Made by a program: the position numbers and the translations under genes
Source of the DNA: Mycolicibacterium sp. CBMA 247
GTDB taxonomy: Bacteria; Actinomycetota; Actinomycetes; Mycobacteriales; Mycobacteriaceae
DNA length: 64,000 nt
Assembly: GCF_009729095.1 (NCBI RefSeq)
Contig: NZ_VTGX01000002.1
Location: 186,001 to 250,000 of the forward strand
Direction of reading: 5' to 3'
Notes under the pieces: model-generated
What the model saw: only the letters and a program-made list of their open reading frames with translations
What the model was told of the DNA's origin: nothing
The model's database searches: none
Shown here: piece by piece, positions 46,090 through 54,542 of the stretch
How positions within the stretch are numbered: the stretch's first letter is position 1
Layout of the letters: every line of letters starts with the position of its first letter

Positions 46090-47367
46090 TTAGACGTCAC
46101 CACCGGCACGTGGGCGATCGGTGATCCACCACGCAGCCAGGATTCCGGAGACGGCGGTCAGCACCCCTGCCGCGACAACAGCGGACTCCAGCCCCAGCCA
46201 GTTCCCCATCGCCCCGGCAACCAGTGCGCCGACGGCGTAACCGGCGTCTCGCCAGAACCGGTAGGTGCCAAGCGCATTGGGCCGCCAGCTCGGGTGAGCA
46301 TGATCGGAGACCACCGCGATCAACGCCGGGTAGACCATGGCAGTGCCGATCCCGAGGGCAATCGCCGAGGTGACACCTGCCAGCAGGGGCCAGTTCAGCA
46401 GTGCCAGGGCCAGCGCGAATCCGCCTGCCTGAACCAGCATTCCGGCGACCACCAGGGGTTTGCGGCCGATCCGGTCGGCGAGATGCCCGGTGGGGATCTG
46501 GCCGAGCCCCCACAACAGCGGATAAAGGCCCTTGATCAGCCCGACGGCGGCCAGACCAAGCCCGTGATCGGTGAACAACAGCGGGAACACGCCCCAGGTG
46601 AGGCCGTCGTTGAGGTTGTTGATCAGGCCGGCCTGGCTGGCACCCCGCAGACTGCGGTCACCCCAGCTGGTGCGCACGAAGATGGTTCGCAACCCGCCCT
46701 CGCCGGTGGGAGCCGGATGTGGGTGGCGCTCCAGTTCGAGGGCGACGTGCGCCGCCGTATCGCGTACGACCAGAGACAACCCGAGCCCGGCGACGACGAA
46801 CACCACGCCGATGAGTTCGGGGGCCGGGCGCAGCCCATAGGCGGTGGCGAGGTACCCGGTCAGCAGGGCCGTGGCACCCACTGCCACATAACCGGCAGCC
46901 TCGTTCAGGCCGGTGGCCAATCCCCGCCGCTGCGGGCCCACCAGATCGATCTTCATGTTGACCGTCATGGACCAGGCCAGGCCCTGGTTGAGGCCGAGCA
47001 GCACGTTGGCGGCCACGATCCAACTCCAGGACGGACCCCACGCCAGCATGAACGGAACCGGGACACCGGCGGCCCAGCCTGCCAGCAGCAGGTGTCTGCG
47101 GTGGAACCGCGCGGTCAGCGCTCCGGCGGCCAGGTTGGTCAGCGCCTTGGTCACCCCGAACGCGATGATGAACGAGAAGACGGCCAAATCATTTGTCAAT
47201 CCGAAGGTTTCGGATCCGATCAGGGGAACCGTGGTGCGTTCGAGGCCCACCAGGGCACCGACACAGACGTTGACGATCACCAGAAGGGTGAATTGCAGCC
47301 AGTTCTCCCGCAGGCCGAGTTCGACCCGCCGGGTTTGGCGGCTCAGGTCAGAGTCCGTGAAGCCCAT
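46090..47367 (-). CDS. MFS transporter
   Basis: A 425-residue carrier with 12 helices and motif A copies (ADRIGRKPLVV after TM8; ALTARFHRRHLLL near TM3). It is divergent from an ArsR-rhodanese gene with one palindrome between the starts, so it is likely induced by whatever that regulator senses. The cargo could be a sulfur, metalloid or toxic anion compound; this is inferred from the context only. Confidence 0.85.
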   Translation of the reverse strand: MGFTDSDLSRQTRRVELGLRENWLQFTLLVIVNVCVGALVGLERTTVPLIGSETFGLTNDLAVFSFIIAFGVTKALTNLAAGALTARFHRRHLLLAGWAAGVPVPFMLAWGPSWSWIVAANVLLGLNQGLAWSMTVNMKIDLVGPQRRGLATGLNEAAGYVAVGATALLTGYLATAYGLRPAPELIGVVFVVAGLGLSLVVRDTAAHVALELERHPHPAPTGEGGLRTIFVRTSWGDRSLRGASQAGLINNLNDGLTWGVFPLLFTDHGLGLAAVGLIKGLYPLLWGLGQIPTGHLADRIGRKPLVVAGMLVQAGGFALALALLNWPLLAGVTSAIALGIGTAMVYPALIAVVSDHAHPSWRPNALGTYRFWRDAGYAVGALVAGAMGNWLGLESAVVAAGVLTAVSGILAAWWITDRPRAGGDV

Positions 47368-47381
47368 GCCAAGACTGTACG

Positions 47382-47405
47382 TTATTCCATGAAATTATGG
47401 AATAA
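47382..47405. promoter_or_regulatory. ArsR-type operator between the MFS and arsR-rhodanese genes
   Basis: TTATTCCAT-GAAATT-ATGGAATAA has perfect 9-bp arms and a 6-base centre. It starts 14 bp upstream of the MFS ATG and ends 7 bp before the regulator's ATG, so bound protein would block both promoters or starts. It is AT-rich in a GC-rich region, as usual for ArsR operators. Confidence 0.75.
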
Positions 47406-47412
47406 TGGCGTC

Positions 47413-48087
47413 ATGGACCGGTCACCAGCGAAGACACGCCTGTACGAAGAGTTCGCCGCCAGCGGCAAGGCGCTGTCCCACGCCAGCCGGCTGGAACTAC
47501 TGGACCTGCTGAGCCAGGGTGAACGCAGCGTCGAGGCCCTCGCCCGGGCGGCCGCCCTGAACCTGACCACAGCGTCGTCGCACCTGCAGGTGCTCAAACA
47601 AGCCGGCTTCGTCGAGACCCGCCGCGAGGGCGTCAAGATCTATTACCGCCTGGCCGGAGACGACGTCGCCCAATTGCTGGTGTTGTTGCGCACGGTCGCC
47701 GACCGCCGGCGGGCCGAGGTCGGTGCCGCCCGCGCCGCCTATCTCGGCGAGCCGGTGAGCACCGGCATCGACCGAGACGAATTGTGGTCCCGCATCAACG
47801 ACGACGCCGACGAAGCGCGTGTGGTGTTGCTCGATGTCCGACCCGGCGAGGAGTTTCGCGCCGGCCACATTCCGGGTGCGGTGTCGATACCCGTGGACGA
47901 ACTCGCCGAACGGATCATCGAGCTGCCCGACGACGCCGACATCGTCGTCTACTGCCGCGGCGAGTACTGCGCCTACGCGCACGACGCCGTCCGCACCCTG
48001 ACCGCCGACGGGCGCCGTGCGATCCGGCTCAACGACGGAATGATCGAATGGCGGCTGGCCGGGCATCCGGTCAGCACAGGCCCGTAG
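47413..48087 (+). CDS. ArsR-family regulator fused to a rhodanese domain
   Basis: A 224-residue protein. Residues 1-95 are an ArsR winged helix (LSHASRLELLDLLSQGERSVEALA, then NLTTASSHLQVLKQAGFVETRR). No classical metal-binding ELCVCDL motif is present. Residues 115-220 are a rhodanese domain with the active-site Cys in VVYCRGEYCAYAHDA and the CDC25-like loop. This fusion senses reactive sulfur or uses the Cys as a redox switch. It is divergent from the MFS gene and presumably represses it through the palindrome. Confidence 0.88.
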   Translation: MDRSPAKTRLYEEFAASGKALSHASRLELLDLLSQGERSVEALARAAALNLTTASSHLQVLKQAGFVETRREGVKIYYRLAGDDVAQLLVLLRTVADRRRAEVGAARAAYLGEPVSTGIDRDELWSRINDDADEARVVLLDVRPGEEFRAGHIPGAVSIPVDELAERIIELPDDADIVVYCRGEYCAYAHDAVRTLTADGRRAIRLNDGMIEWRLAGHPVSTGP

Positions 48088-48103
48088 ACGTACCATCGCC
48101 GAT

Positions 48104-48538
48104 GTGGCCGACCAACAGCTAGGCGATCTCAAGCTGCTGCGCCGGGTCCGGGACCGGATCGACCGCGAATACGCGCAGCCGCTGAACGTGGAAGCGCTCG
48201 CCCGCGGGGTCAACATGTCCGCCGGGCACCTGTCACGCCAGTTCAAGATCGCCTACGGGGAGTCACCGTATTCGTATCTGATGACCCGCCGTATCGAGCG
48301 CGCCATGGCGCTGCTGCGCCGCGGCGACATGTCCGTCACCGAGGTGTGCTTCGCGGTCGGCTGCTCCTCCCTCGGCACATTCAGCACCCGGTTCACCGAA
48401 CTGGTCGGCATCCCGCCCAGCCGCTACCGCGAGCAGACCGCGGGCGTGACCGACGGCCTGCCGTCGTGCATGGAAAAGCACGTGACCAAACCGATCAGGA
48501 ATCGAGAAGCAGCCGCGGTGGGCCTGCACTTAGCGTGA
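48104..48538 (+). CDS. AraC-family transcriptional regulator (HTH only)
   Basis: A 144-residue regulator consisting of a double helix-turn-helix (NVEALARGVNMSAGHLSRQFK and VTEVCFAVGCSSLGTFSTRF) plus a short tail, without a ligand domain. It starts 16 bp after the ArsR-rhodanese gene and is followed at once by a VOC and a UvrA-like gene, all on the same strand. It likely regulates that trio. The tail (about 25 residues) is not conserved in type. Confidence 0.86.
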   Translation: MADQQLGDLKLLRRVRDRIDREYAQPLNVEALARGVNMSAGHLSRQFKIAYGESPYSYLMTRRIERAMALLRRGDMSVTEVCFAVGCSSLGTFSTRFTELVGIPPSRYREQTAGVTDGLPSCMEKHVTKPIRNREAAAVGLHLA

Positions 48539-48543
48539 ATCAC

Positions 48544-48963
48544 ATGACCAAAACTGACATCACCATTCACAACACGTTCCTGCCGCACGAGGATCCGGAA
48601 GCCTCCCTGGCGTTCTACCGCGACGTCCTGGGCTTCGAAGTCCGCCTCGATGTCGGCGGCGGCACGATGCGCTGGATCACCGTCGGCCCCGTCGGCCAGC
48701 CCGACACCTCCATCGTGTTGCACCCGCCGGCCGCCGATCCGGGCATCACCGATGACGAGCGCCGGCTGATCGCGGCGATGATGGCCAAGGGCACCTACGC
48801 GATCATCGTGCTTGCCACCAAGGATCTGGATGCCACGTTCGAGAAACTGCAGGCCACCGACGCCGAGATCGTCCAGGAGCCAACCGACCAGCCCTACGGC
48901 GTGCGCGACTGCGCCGTCCGTGACCCAGCCGGAACCATGATCCGAATCCAGGAGTTGCGTTGA
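48544..48963 (+). CDS. VOC-family protein (glyoxalase/bleomycin-resistance type)
   Basis: A 139-residue two-module VOC protein (DPEASLAFYRDVLGFEVRLDVG; DLDATFEKLQATDAEIVQEPTDQPYGVRDCAVRDPAGTMIRI). These bind or modify small molecules, including DNA-damaging drugs. It sits between the AraC regulator and the UvrA-like ATPase. Its stop overlaps the TTG of the next gene (TTGA). The ligand is unknown. Confidence 0.87.
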   Translation: MTKTDITIHNTFLPHEDPEASLAFYRDVLGFEVRLDVGGGTMRWITVGPVGQPDTSIVLHPPAADPGITDDERRLIAAMMAKGTYAIIVLATKDLDATFEKLQATDAEIVQEPTDQPYGVRDCAVRDPAGTMIRIQELR

Positions 48964-51338
48964 CCCACCCCGCCGACAGCCATGATCTGATCCGGGTCAC
49001 CGGTGCCCGGGAGAACAACCTCAAGGACGTCGACATCGAGTTGCCCAAGCGCCGGTTGACAGTGTTCACCGGCGTCTCGGGGTCGGGCAAGAGCTCACTG
49101 GTGTTCGACACGATCGCCGCCGAATCCCAGCGGTTGATCAACGAGACCTACAGCTCCTTCGTGCAGGGCTTCATGCCGAACCTGGCCCGCCCCGAGGTCG
49201 ACGTCCTCGACGGGCTGACCACCGCGATCATCGTCGACCAGCAGCGCATCGGGTCGGATCCACGCTCCACGGTGGGCACCGCCACCGATACCGGCGCTAT
49301 GCTGCGCATCCTGTTCAGCCGGCTGGGCGCACCGCATATCGGTTCGCCGCAAGCCTTTTCGTTCAACGTGGCTTCGATCAGCGGCGCCGGGGCGGTGACG
49401 CTCGAGAAGGGCGGGCGCACCGTCAAGGAACGTCGCGACTTCAACATCGTCGGCGGGATGTGTCCGCGCTGCGAGGGTCGCGGCGCGGTCAACGACATCG
49501 ACCTGACCGCACTGTACGACGACACCAAATCGCTCAGCGAGGGTGCGCTGAGCATCCCGGGATTCAGCATGGACGGCTGGTACGGCCGGATCTTCCGGGG
49601 CTGCGGCTTCTTCGACCCGGACAAGCCGATCAACGAGTTCACCAAGTCCGAACTCGACGCGCTGCTGCACAAGGAGGCCACCAAGCTCAAGGTCGACGGC
49701 GTCAACCTGACCTACCTCGGGCTGATCCCGCAGATCCAGAAGTCGTTCCTGGCCAAGGATGTCGAGGCCATGCAGCCCCATATCCGGGCATTCGTGGAGC
49801 GGGCGGTCACGTTCACCACCTGCCCGGAGTGCGACGGCACCCGTCTGACGGAGACCGCGCGGTCGGTGAAGATCGAGGGCGTCAACATCGCCGAGGTCTG
49901 CGCAATGCAGATCACCGACCTGGCCACCTGGATCGGGGATCTGAAAGACACTTCCAAAGCCAAAACGGTCGCCCCGCTGCTGGCGGCGCTGCGGCACACG
50001 CTGGACTCTTTCGTCGGCATCGGGTTGGGCTATCTGTCACTGGACCGCCCGGCCGGCACGCTGTCCGGCGGAGAAGCCCAGCGCGTCAAGATGATCCGTC
50101 ACCTTGGTTCCTCCCTCACCGATGTCACCTACGTCTTCGACGAGCCGACCATCGGCCTGCACCCGCACGACATCGCCCGGATGAACGACCTGCTGCTGGC
50201 CCTGCGGGACAAGGGCAACACCGTGCTGGTCGTCGAGCACAAGCCCGAGACGATCGCGATCGCCGACCATGTCGTCGATCTGGGCCCGGGCGCCGGCTCG
50301 GCCGGGGGTGAGGTGGTGTTCGAGGGCACGGTGTCCGGCCTGCGCGCCAGCGACACCGTCACCGGACGCCACCTTGGCTACCGCGCGGTTCTCAAGGAAT
50401 CAGTGCGGGAAACGAACGGCGCGTTGGAGATCCGTGGCGCCGACACCCACAACTTGCGTGATGTGGACGTGGACATCCCGCTGGCCGCACTGGTGGTGAT
50501 CACCGGGGTCGCGGGCTCCGGCAAGAGTTCGCTCATCGACGGCTCGGTCGCCGGCCTCGACGGCGTGGTGCTGGTCGATCAGAGCCCGATCCGCGGTTCG
50601 CGCCGCAGCAACCCAGCGACCTACACCGGGCTGCTCGACCCGATCCGTAAAGCCTTCGCCAAGGCCAACGACGTCAAACCGGCGTTGTTCAGCTCGAACT
50701 CGGAGGGTGCCTGCCCGACGTGCAACGGCGCCGGGGTGATCTACACCGATCTCGGGGTGATGGCCACCGTCGAGACCACCTGCGAGGAATGTGAAGGCAA
50801 GCGGTTCGGCGCATCGGTGCTGCAGTACACCCTAGGCGGGCGCAATATCGCCGAGGTGCTGGCCATGCCCGTCAGTGAGGCGGAGCGATACTTCTCCGAA
50901 GGTGAGGCCAAAGTACCTGCCGCGCAGAAGATCCTGTCCCGGATGGCCGATGTGGGCCTGGGTTACCTGACCCTCGGACAGCCGCTGACCACACTGTCGG
51001 GCGGGGAGCGGCAGCGGCTGAAGCTGGCTGCTCGGCTCGCAGATACCGGTGCGGACAAGGCCGACACGTTGATCCTCGACGAGCCGACCACCGGCCTACA
51101 CCTGGCCGATGTCGAACAACTGCTCGGCCTGTTGGACCGGTTGGTGGATTCGGGGAAATCGGTGATCGTGATCGAGCATCACCAGGCGGTCATGGCGCAT
51201 GCCGACTGGATCATCGACCTGGGTCCGGGCGCCGGCCACGACGGTGGGCGCGTCGTCTTCGAGGGCACCCCGGCTGACCTGGTCGCCAAGCGCGTAACGC
51301 TGACCGGCGAGCACCTCGCCGAATATGTGGGCAGCTGA
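48960..51338 (+). CDS. UvrA-like ABC ATPase (drug-resistance / UvrA2 type)
   Basis: A 792-residue protein, shorter than the roughly 950-970 of canonical UvrA. Two ABC domains are intact: Walker A GVSGSGKSS and GVAGSGKSS, signatures LSGGEAQRVK and LSGGERQRLK, and Walker B with DEPTIGLH and DEPTTGLH. Zinc-finger cysteines (CPRCEGRGAV, TCPECDGTRL, CPTCNGAG, CEECEGKRFG) are present. The UvrB-binding region after the first Walker A is reduced, so it probably does not serve normal excision repair. Such proteins in antibiotic clusters protect DNA from intercalators. The TTG start has AGGAG upstream and overlaps the VOC stop. Confidence 0.9.
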   Translation: MTHPADSHDLIRVTGARENNLKDVDIELPKRRLTVFTGVSGSGKSSLVFDTIAAESQRLINETYSSFVQGFMPNLARPEVDVLDGLTTAIIVDQQRIGSDPRSTVGTATDTGAMLRILFSRLGAPHIGSPQAFSFNVASISGAGAVTLEKGGRTVKERRDFNIVGGMCPRCEGRGAVNDIDLTALYDDTKSLSEGALSIPGFSMDGWYGRIFRGCGFFDPDKPINEFTKSELDALLHKEATKLKVDGVNLTYLGLIPQIQKSFLAKDVEAMQPHIRAFVERAVTFTTCPECDGTRLTETARSVKIEGVNIAEVCAMQITDLATWIGDLKDTSKAKTVAPLLAALRHTLDSFVGIGLGYLSLDRPAGTLSGGEAQRVKMIRHLGSSLTDVTYVFDEPTIGLHPHDIARMNDLLLALRDKGNTVLVVEHKPETIAIADHVVDLGPGAGSAGGEVVFEGTVSGLRASDTVTGRHLGYRAVLKESVRETNGALEIRGADTHNLRDVDVDIPLAALVVITGVAGSGKSSLIDGSVAGLDGVVLVDQSPIRGSRRSNPATYTGLLDPIRKAFAKANDVKPALFSSNSEGACPTCNGAGVIYTDLGVMATVETTCEECEGKRFGASVLQYTLGGRNIAEVLAMPVSEAERYFSEGEAKVPAAQKILSRMADVGLGYLTLGQPLTTLSGGERQRLKLAARLADTGADKADTLILDEPTTGLHLADVEQLLGLLDRLVDSGKSVIVIEHHQAVMAHADWIIDLGPGAGHDGGRVVFEGTPADLVAKRVTLTGEHLAEYVGS

Positions 51339-51454
51339 ACCGGGTTTGTCAGGGCACCCGAACTTTCTCATGTTGATGCCCAAACTTATTGCAGAATAAG
51401 CGTTTTCGTCGAATGAGGTTTGCGCCGCCCCCGCCGGGGTGCGTATGGTGGTGT

Positions 51455-51605
51455 TCAGCGAAGGGGAGTAGCCCCCAATCGGATACTCGACATACTGGCC
51501 GCGCAGCGATGCATCAACGGCCCGGATATCCGAACCGGTCACTGGCCGGTGGGCGAGACCTTCGGCCGTAGACCCATTGGGTTGCCGGCCGGAGGCATCT
51601 GTTCA
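51455..51605 (+). ncRNA. yybP-ykoY-type manganese riboswitch
   Basis: The leader before the GDT1-family gene has the hallmark AAGGGGAGTAGC (51461-51472), a variable hairpin region, then GGTGGGCGAGACC (about 51548-51560) and a closing GCCGGAGG. This is the arrangement of the yybP-ykoY aptamer, which binds Mn(II) and controls manganese exporters. The long untranslated leader (the whole 300-bp spacer 51339-51642 has no gene) and the downstream UPF0016/GDT1 product both support it. The boundaries are approximate. Confidence 0.85.
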
Positions 51606-51642
51606 GCCCCCAAACGGCAGCCAACGACCGAGGAGTTGTTGA

Positions 51643-52374
51643 GTGCTCGCCGCTCTGCTCTTGAGCTTCGCCGTCATCTTCGTCGCCGAGCTGGGCGACA
51701 AGTCGCAATTGATGGCCATGACCTTTGCGCTGCGCTACCGCTGGTGGGTGGTGCTCATCGGCATCACCGCGGCCACTACCGCGGTCCACCTGATTTCCGT
51801 CGGGGTCGGCCACTACCTGGGCGCGGCGCTGCCGACGCACCTGCTCGGCATCCTCGCCGGTGTGGCGTTCGTGTTCTTCGGCCTGTGGACGTTGCGCGGT
51901 GACAAGCTGACCGATGACGAGGCGACTCGAGCCGAGCGCTCGACCGCACCGGCGTTCTTCACGGTCACCTCCGCTTTCCTGCTCGCCGAACTCGGCGACA
52001 AGACGATGCTCGCGACGATCACGCTGGCCGCCGACAACGACTGGGTGGGCGTGTGGATCGGCTCCACGATCGGCATGGTGGCCGCCGACGCACTGGCCAT
52101 CTTGGTCGGGGCGCTCGCAGGCAAACATCTTCCGGAGCGGGCCATCCAGCTCGGTGCGGCGGCCCTGTTCGCCATCTTCGGTATCTCGATCCTGCTGGAG
52201 GGCGCCTTCCCGGCAGCCCCGGTTGTGCTGACCACCGCGGGTGCGATTGCCGTGACGGCGCTGTGCGGTGCGGGCCTGCGCGCGCTCCCCGCGCATTTGC
52301 GGCCGGCTGCGATGCGCAAGCCTGCACCGGCCGATCCAGCTAAGACCGACCAGCCGGGAGCGATCGCCCCTTGA
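51643..52374 (+). CDS. TMEM165/GDT1-family cation (Mn2+) exporter
   Basis: A 243-residue membrane protein with six predicted helices in two homologous halves. Each half carries the family motif: AELGDKSQLMAM (about 15) and AELGDKTMLATI (about 114). These acidic-loop motifs bind Mn2+ or Ca2+. Bacterial members such as MneA export manganese. The GTG has AGGAG at 8-9 bases. The C-terminal 40 residues are a Pro/Ala-rich tail. Control by the manganese riboswitch directly upstream is strongly implied. Confidence 0.9.
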   Translation: MLAALLLSFAVIFVAELGDKSQLMAMTFALRYRWWVVLIGITAATTAVHLISVGVGHYLGAALPTHLLGILAGVAFVFFGLWTLRGDKLTDDEATRAERSTAPAFFTVTSAFLLAELGDKTMLATITLAADNDWVGVWIGSTIGMVAADALAILVGALAGKHLPERAIQLGAAALFAIFGISILLEGAFPAAPVVLTTAGAIAVTALCGAGLRALPAHLRPAAMRKPAPADPAKTDQPGAIAP

Positions 52375-52402
52375 CCCGACCGTGACCAGGCTGTTACGCA
52401 TG

Positions 52403-52437
52403 TTGACAGAGTTTCCTGTGTGGTTATTGTGTAGTTC
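52403..52437 (+). promoter_or_regulatory. SigA-like promoter giving a leaderless mRNA
   Basis: TTGACA (52403-52408) and TATTGT (52425-52430) are separated by 16 bp. A start 7-8 bases further on falls at the GTG at 52438. That GTG has no ribosome site, which fits a leaderless transcript, frequent in mycobacteria. Confidence 0.6.
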
Positions 52438-53517
52438 GTGCCAGTCCTGGCAAAACTCCTCCAGCGTGCCGTCGCGACTGCGGCCGCCGTTGCCGTCTGC
52501 GTGGCACTGGCCACCACCGGCTCCCCCGTGGCGCGCGCCGAGGACGCCAGATCACTACTGCTCGGGGCGATCGCCAACACCAAGGGCGCCTACCTGGTCT
52601 ACAACTTCGGGGGCCAGTTCGCGGCGCCGTTCCTGGCGGCCGACGGACGCGCCTACACGCTGAACAACGGCGGCCATCTGATGGCCATGAAGAACGCCTC
52701 CGGCCGGCTCAACCCGCGGCTCCTGGTCGACAGCCATCAGGGCTATCAGTCCCGCTGCGAGCGCACCCCGGGGGCACGCACCAGCGAAGGGCTCTGGCAG
52801 GCGTCGGAAACCTATGCACCCCTTGCCGCTTGGCAGGTCCTGGGTCAGCCGACCATCGCGGTCAATGCCAACTTCTTCGATGTGCGCGGGCAGCAGGGCG
52901 GCTCGTGGCGCGACACCAAGTGCTCATCTCCGCTGGGCGCCTACGTGGACAACACCCGCGGCCAGGGCCGGGCCAACACCGCGGTCACCGGCACCCTGGC
53001 CTATGCCGGCAAGCAGGGCCTGTCCGGCGGTGACGAACACTGGGCGGCACTGGCCACCATGATCCTGCCGATGGGCGGCGCGCCGTATGTGGTGATGCCC
53101 AAGGGTCCCAATGACTATGACTCGGCCTCCCCGGTGATCCAGCGACTGCTGGATCAGAACGCCCGGTTCGTGGCGGTGGCCGGCATCGGGCTGCTCGCCC
53201 CCGGCGACACCGGTCAGCTCAACGACAACGGCCCCAGCGCGGCGCGCACCGCCGTCGGCTACAACCGGGCCACCGATCAGCTGTTCGTCTTCCAGGGCGG
53301 TAGCTACACGCCCGACAACATCCAAGACCTGTTCCGTGGCCTGGGCGCCGATAATGCGCTGCTGCTGGACGGCGGCGGCTCGTCAGCGATCGTGCTGCGC
53401 CGCGACACCGGCGGCATGTGGAGCGGAGCCGGATCGCCCCGCGGGAACTGCGACACCCGTCAGGTGTTGTGCGATTCGCGCGAGCGGGCGCTGCCCAGCT
53501 GGCTGGCCTTCAACTGA
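52438..53517 (+). CDS. secreted phosphodiester glycosidase (NAGPA-domain) family protein
   Basis: A 359-residue exported protein. The N-terminal signal peptide ends near PVARAED. The rest is the NAGPA-like fold: IAVNANFFDVRGQQGG, RTAVGYN and NALLLDGGGSSAIVL, which form the active-site cleft in phosphodiester glycosidases that trim sugar-phosphodiester linkages. The likely substrate is a cell-envelope or extracellular glycan, with no specific target visible. It has its own leaderless promoter. Confidence 0.85.
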   Translation: MPVLAKLLQRAVATAAAVAVCVALATTGSPVARAEDARSLLLGAIANTKGAYLVYNFGGQFAAPFLAADGRAYTLNNGGHLMAMKNASGRLNPRLLVDSHQGYQSRCERTPGARTSEGLWQASETYAPLAAWQVLGQPTIAVNANFFDVRGQQGGSWRDTKCSSPLGAYVDNTRGQGRANTAVTGTLAYAGKQGLSGGDEHWAALATMILPMGGAPYVVMPKGPNDYDSASPVIQRLLDQNARFVAVAGIGLLAPGDTGQLNDNGPSAARTAVGYNRATDQLFVFQGGSYTPDNIQDLFRGLGADNALLLDGGGSSAIVLRRDTGGMWSGAGSPRGNCDTRQVLCDSRERALPSWLAFN

Positions 53518-53524
53518 TCAGCCA

Positions 53525-54058
53525 CTAGTTCACGAGGACCTCGGCGAGAACAGCATTCGGCATACGCAAGGGCTGCAGGTACTTGCGCAATCCGGGGTGA
53601 CACAGCTGTAGCAGCCGTTCCTGGCGCTCGGCGTCGTCCATGCGGTGGTCGCCGAGGTATTTCAGCGTCGTCCCGGAGGGGAGATCGCCGGCGGCCAACG
53701 AGGCCGTCGTGCCCGATATCAGCGTCTGCCCGCCGTGGGCGATATCGCGCAGCCGCTTCGTCCCAGTACCGACGCTGTGTACCCCGATACACAACTCGAA
53801 CGGATCCAGCGGGGTCAATTGCAGGTACAGCGCACAGGTCACCGCGTCGGATGGGCGGCCGAAGGTGGCCACGAAACTGTCGCAGGCGGCCTGCCGGGCC
53901 GAAGGAGTGCCGCCATGGAGTGCGACGAGGTGGGTAATCGTGGCATGCAGATACGGGAGCGCAGCGGCCATCTCGTCTGGCTCCGTTTGCCACAGACGTG
54001 CGGACCCCTCGGTGCGGGCCATCAGCCACGTCGTCCCGGTTGGCAGCTCTTCGGTCAC
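53525..54058 (-). CDS. class III cyclase-homology domain protein, catalytically degenerate
   Basis: A 177-residue stand-alone domain resembling the N-terminal adenylate/guanylate cyclase part of mycobacterial LuxR-type regulators. The usual first metal-binding Asp (LxTDIEGSTRLW) is replaced: the sequence reads LMARTEGSARLWQ. The second Asp position appears kept (CDSFVATFGRPSDAV). With one metal ligand missing it should be inactive as a cyclase, so a sensing or decoy role is more likely. GTG 54058 is chosen; an in-frame TTG at 54088 with GAGGTAG upstream is possible. Confidence 0.7.
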   Translation of the reverse strand: MTEELPTGTTWLMARTEGSARLWQTEPDEMAAALPYLHATITHLVALHGGTPSARQAACDSFVATFGRPSDAVTCALYLQLTPLDPFELCIGVHSVGTGTKRLRDIAHGGQTLISGTTASLAAGDLPSGTTLKYLGDHRMDDAERQERLLQLCHPGLRKYLQPLRMPNAVLAEVLVN

Positions 54059-54263
54059 GCCCCCGTTGCTCCCGTCAGTTCTCCCCAACTACCTCGCATC
54101 AGACAGCATGCAGAACGCCAGCGTAACCACTTTCCGAACGCCGTGCGTACGCGGTCAACCCCGTTGCCGCAGAGCCTCGTTGCTAGCCCGGAGGTGTCGG
54201 GTCTTTCCTCGCGTGGCAGGCCGGTCGGATGCCACGCCCGGCGTTTGCTGTCCCGCCTGACAC

Positions 54264-54542
54264 TCAGCTCTCGAGCCAGAGGTCTACGCCCTCGGCGGTA
54301 ATGATCGACAGCACGGTGTTCCAGGTCTCTTCGCCGAGCGCATTCCTGATGTTCCGGTAGGAGGTCATGACGAACCGGAATTTGCGATCCTCGGGGGTAC
54401 CGAAGCCGCCACGCAGGCAGTCGGCCAGCGCATCCAGGTTCGAGCCGAAGTAACCGCCATCGCCATTGACCGCGCGCCCGATCTCGGTGAAGAAGCCCGA
54501 CTTGGACGCCACCTTGGTCCCGTCGATCCGATATGTCTTCAC
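54264..54542 (-). CDS. barstar-family ribonuclease inhibitor (immunity protein)
   Basis: A 92-residue barstar fold: GTKVASKSGFFTEIGRAVNG, then YFGSNLDALADCLRGGFG, whose helix and Asp/Glu residues plug the RNase active site. Its GTG overlaps the stop of the upstream ribonuclease gene (GTGA). That gives tight co-translation with the enzyme it would inhibit, protecting the cell from unexported RNase. Confidence 0.9.
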   Translation of the reverse strand: MKTYRIDGTKVASKSGFFTEIGRAVNGDGGYFGSNLDALADCLRGGFGTPEDRKFRFVMTSYRNIRNALGEETWNTVLSIITAEGVDLWLES

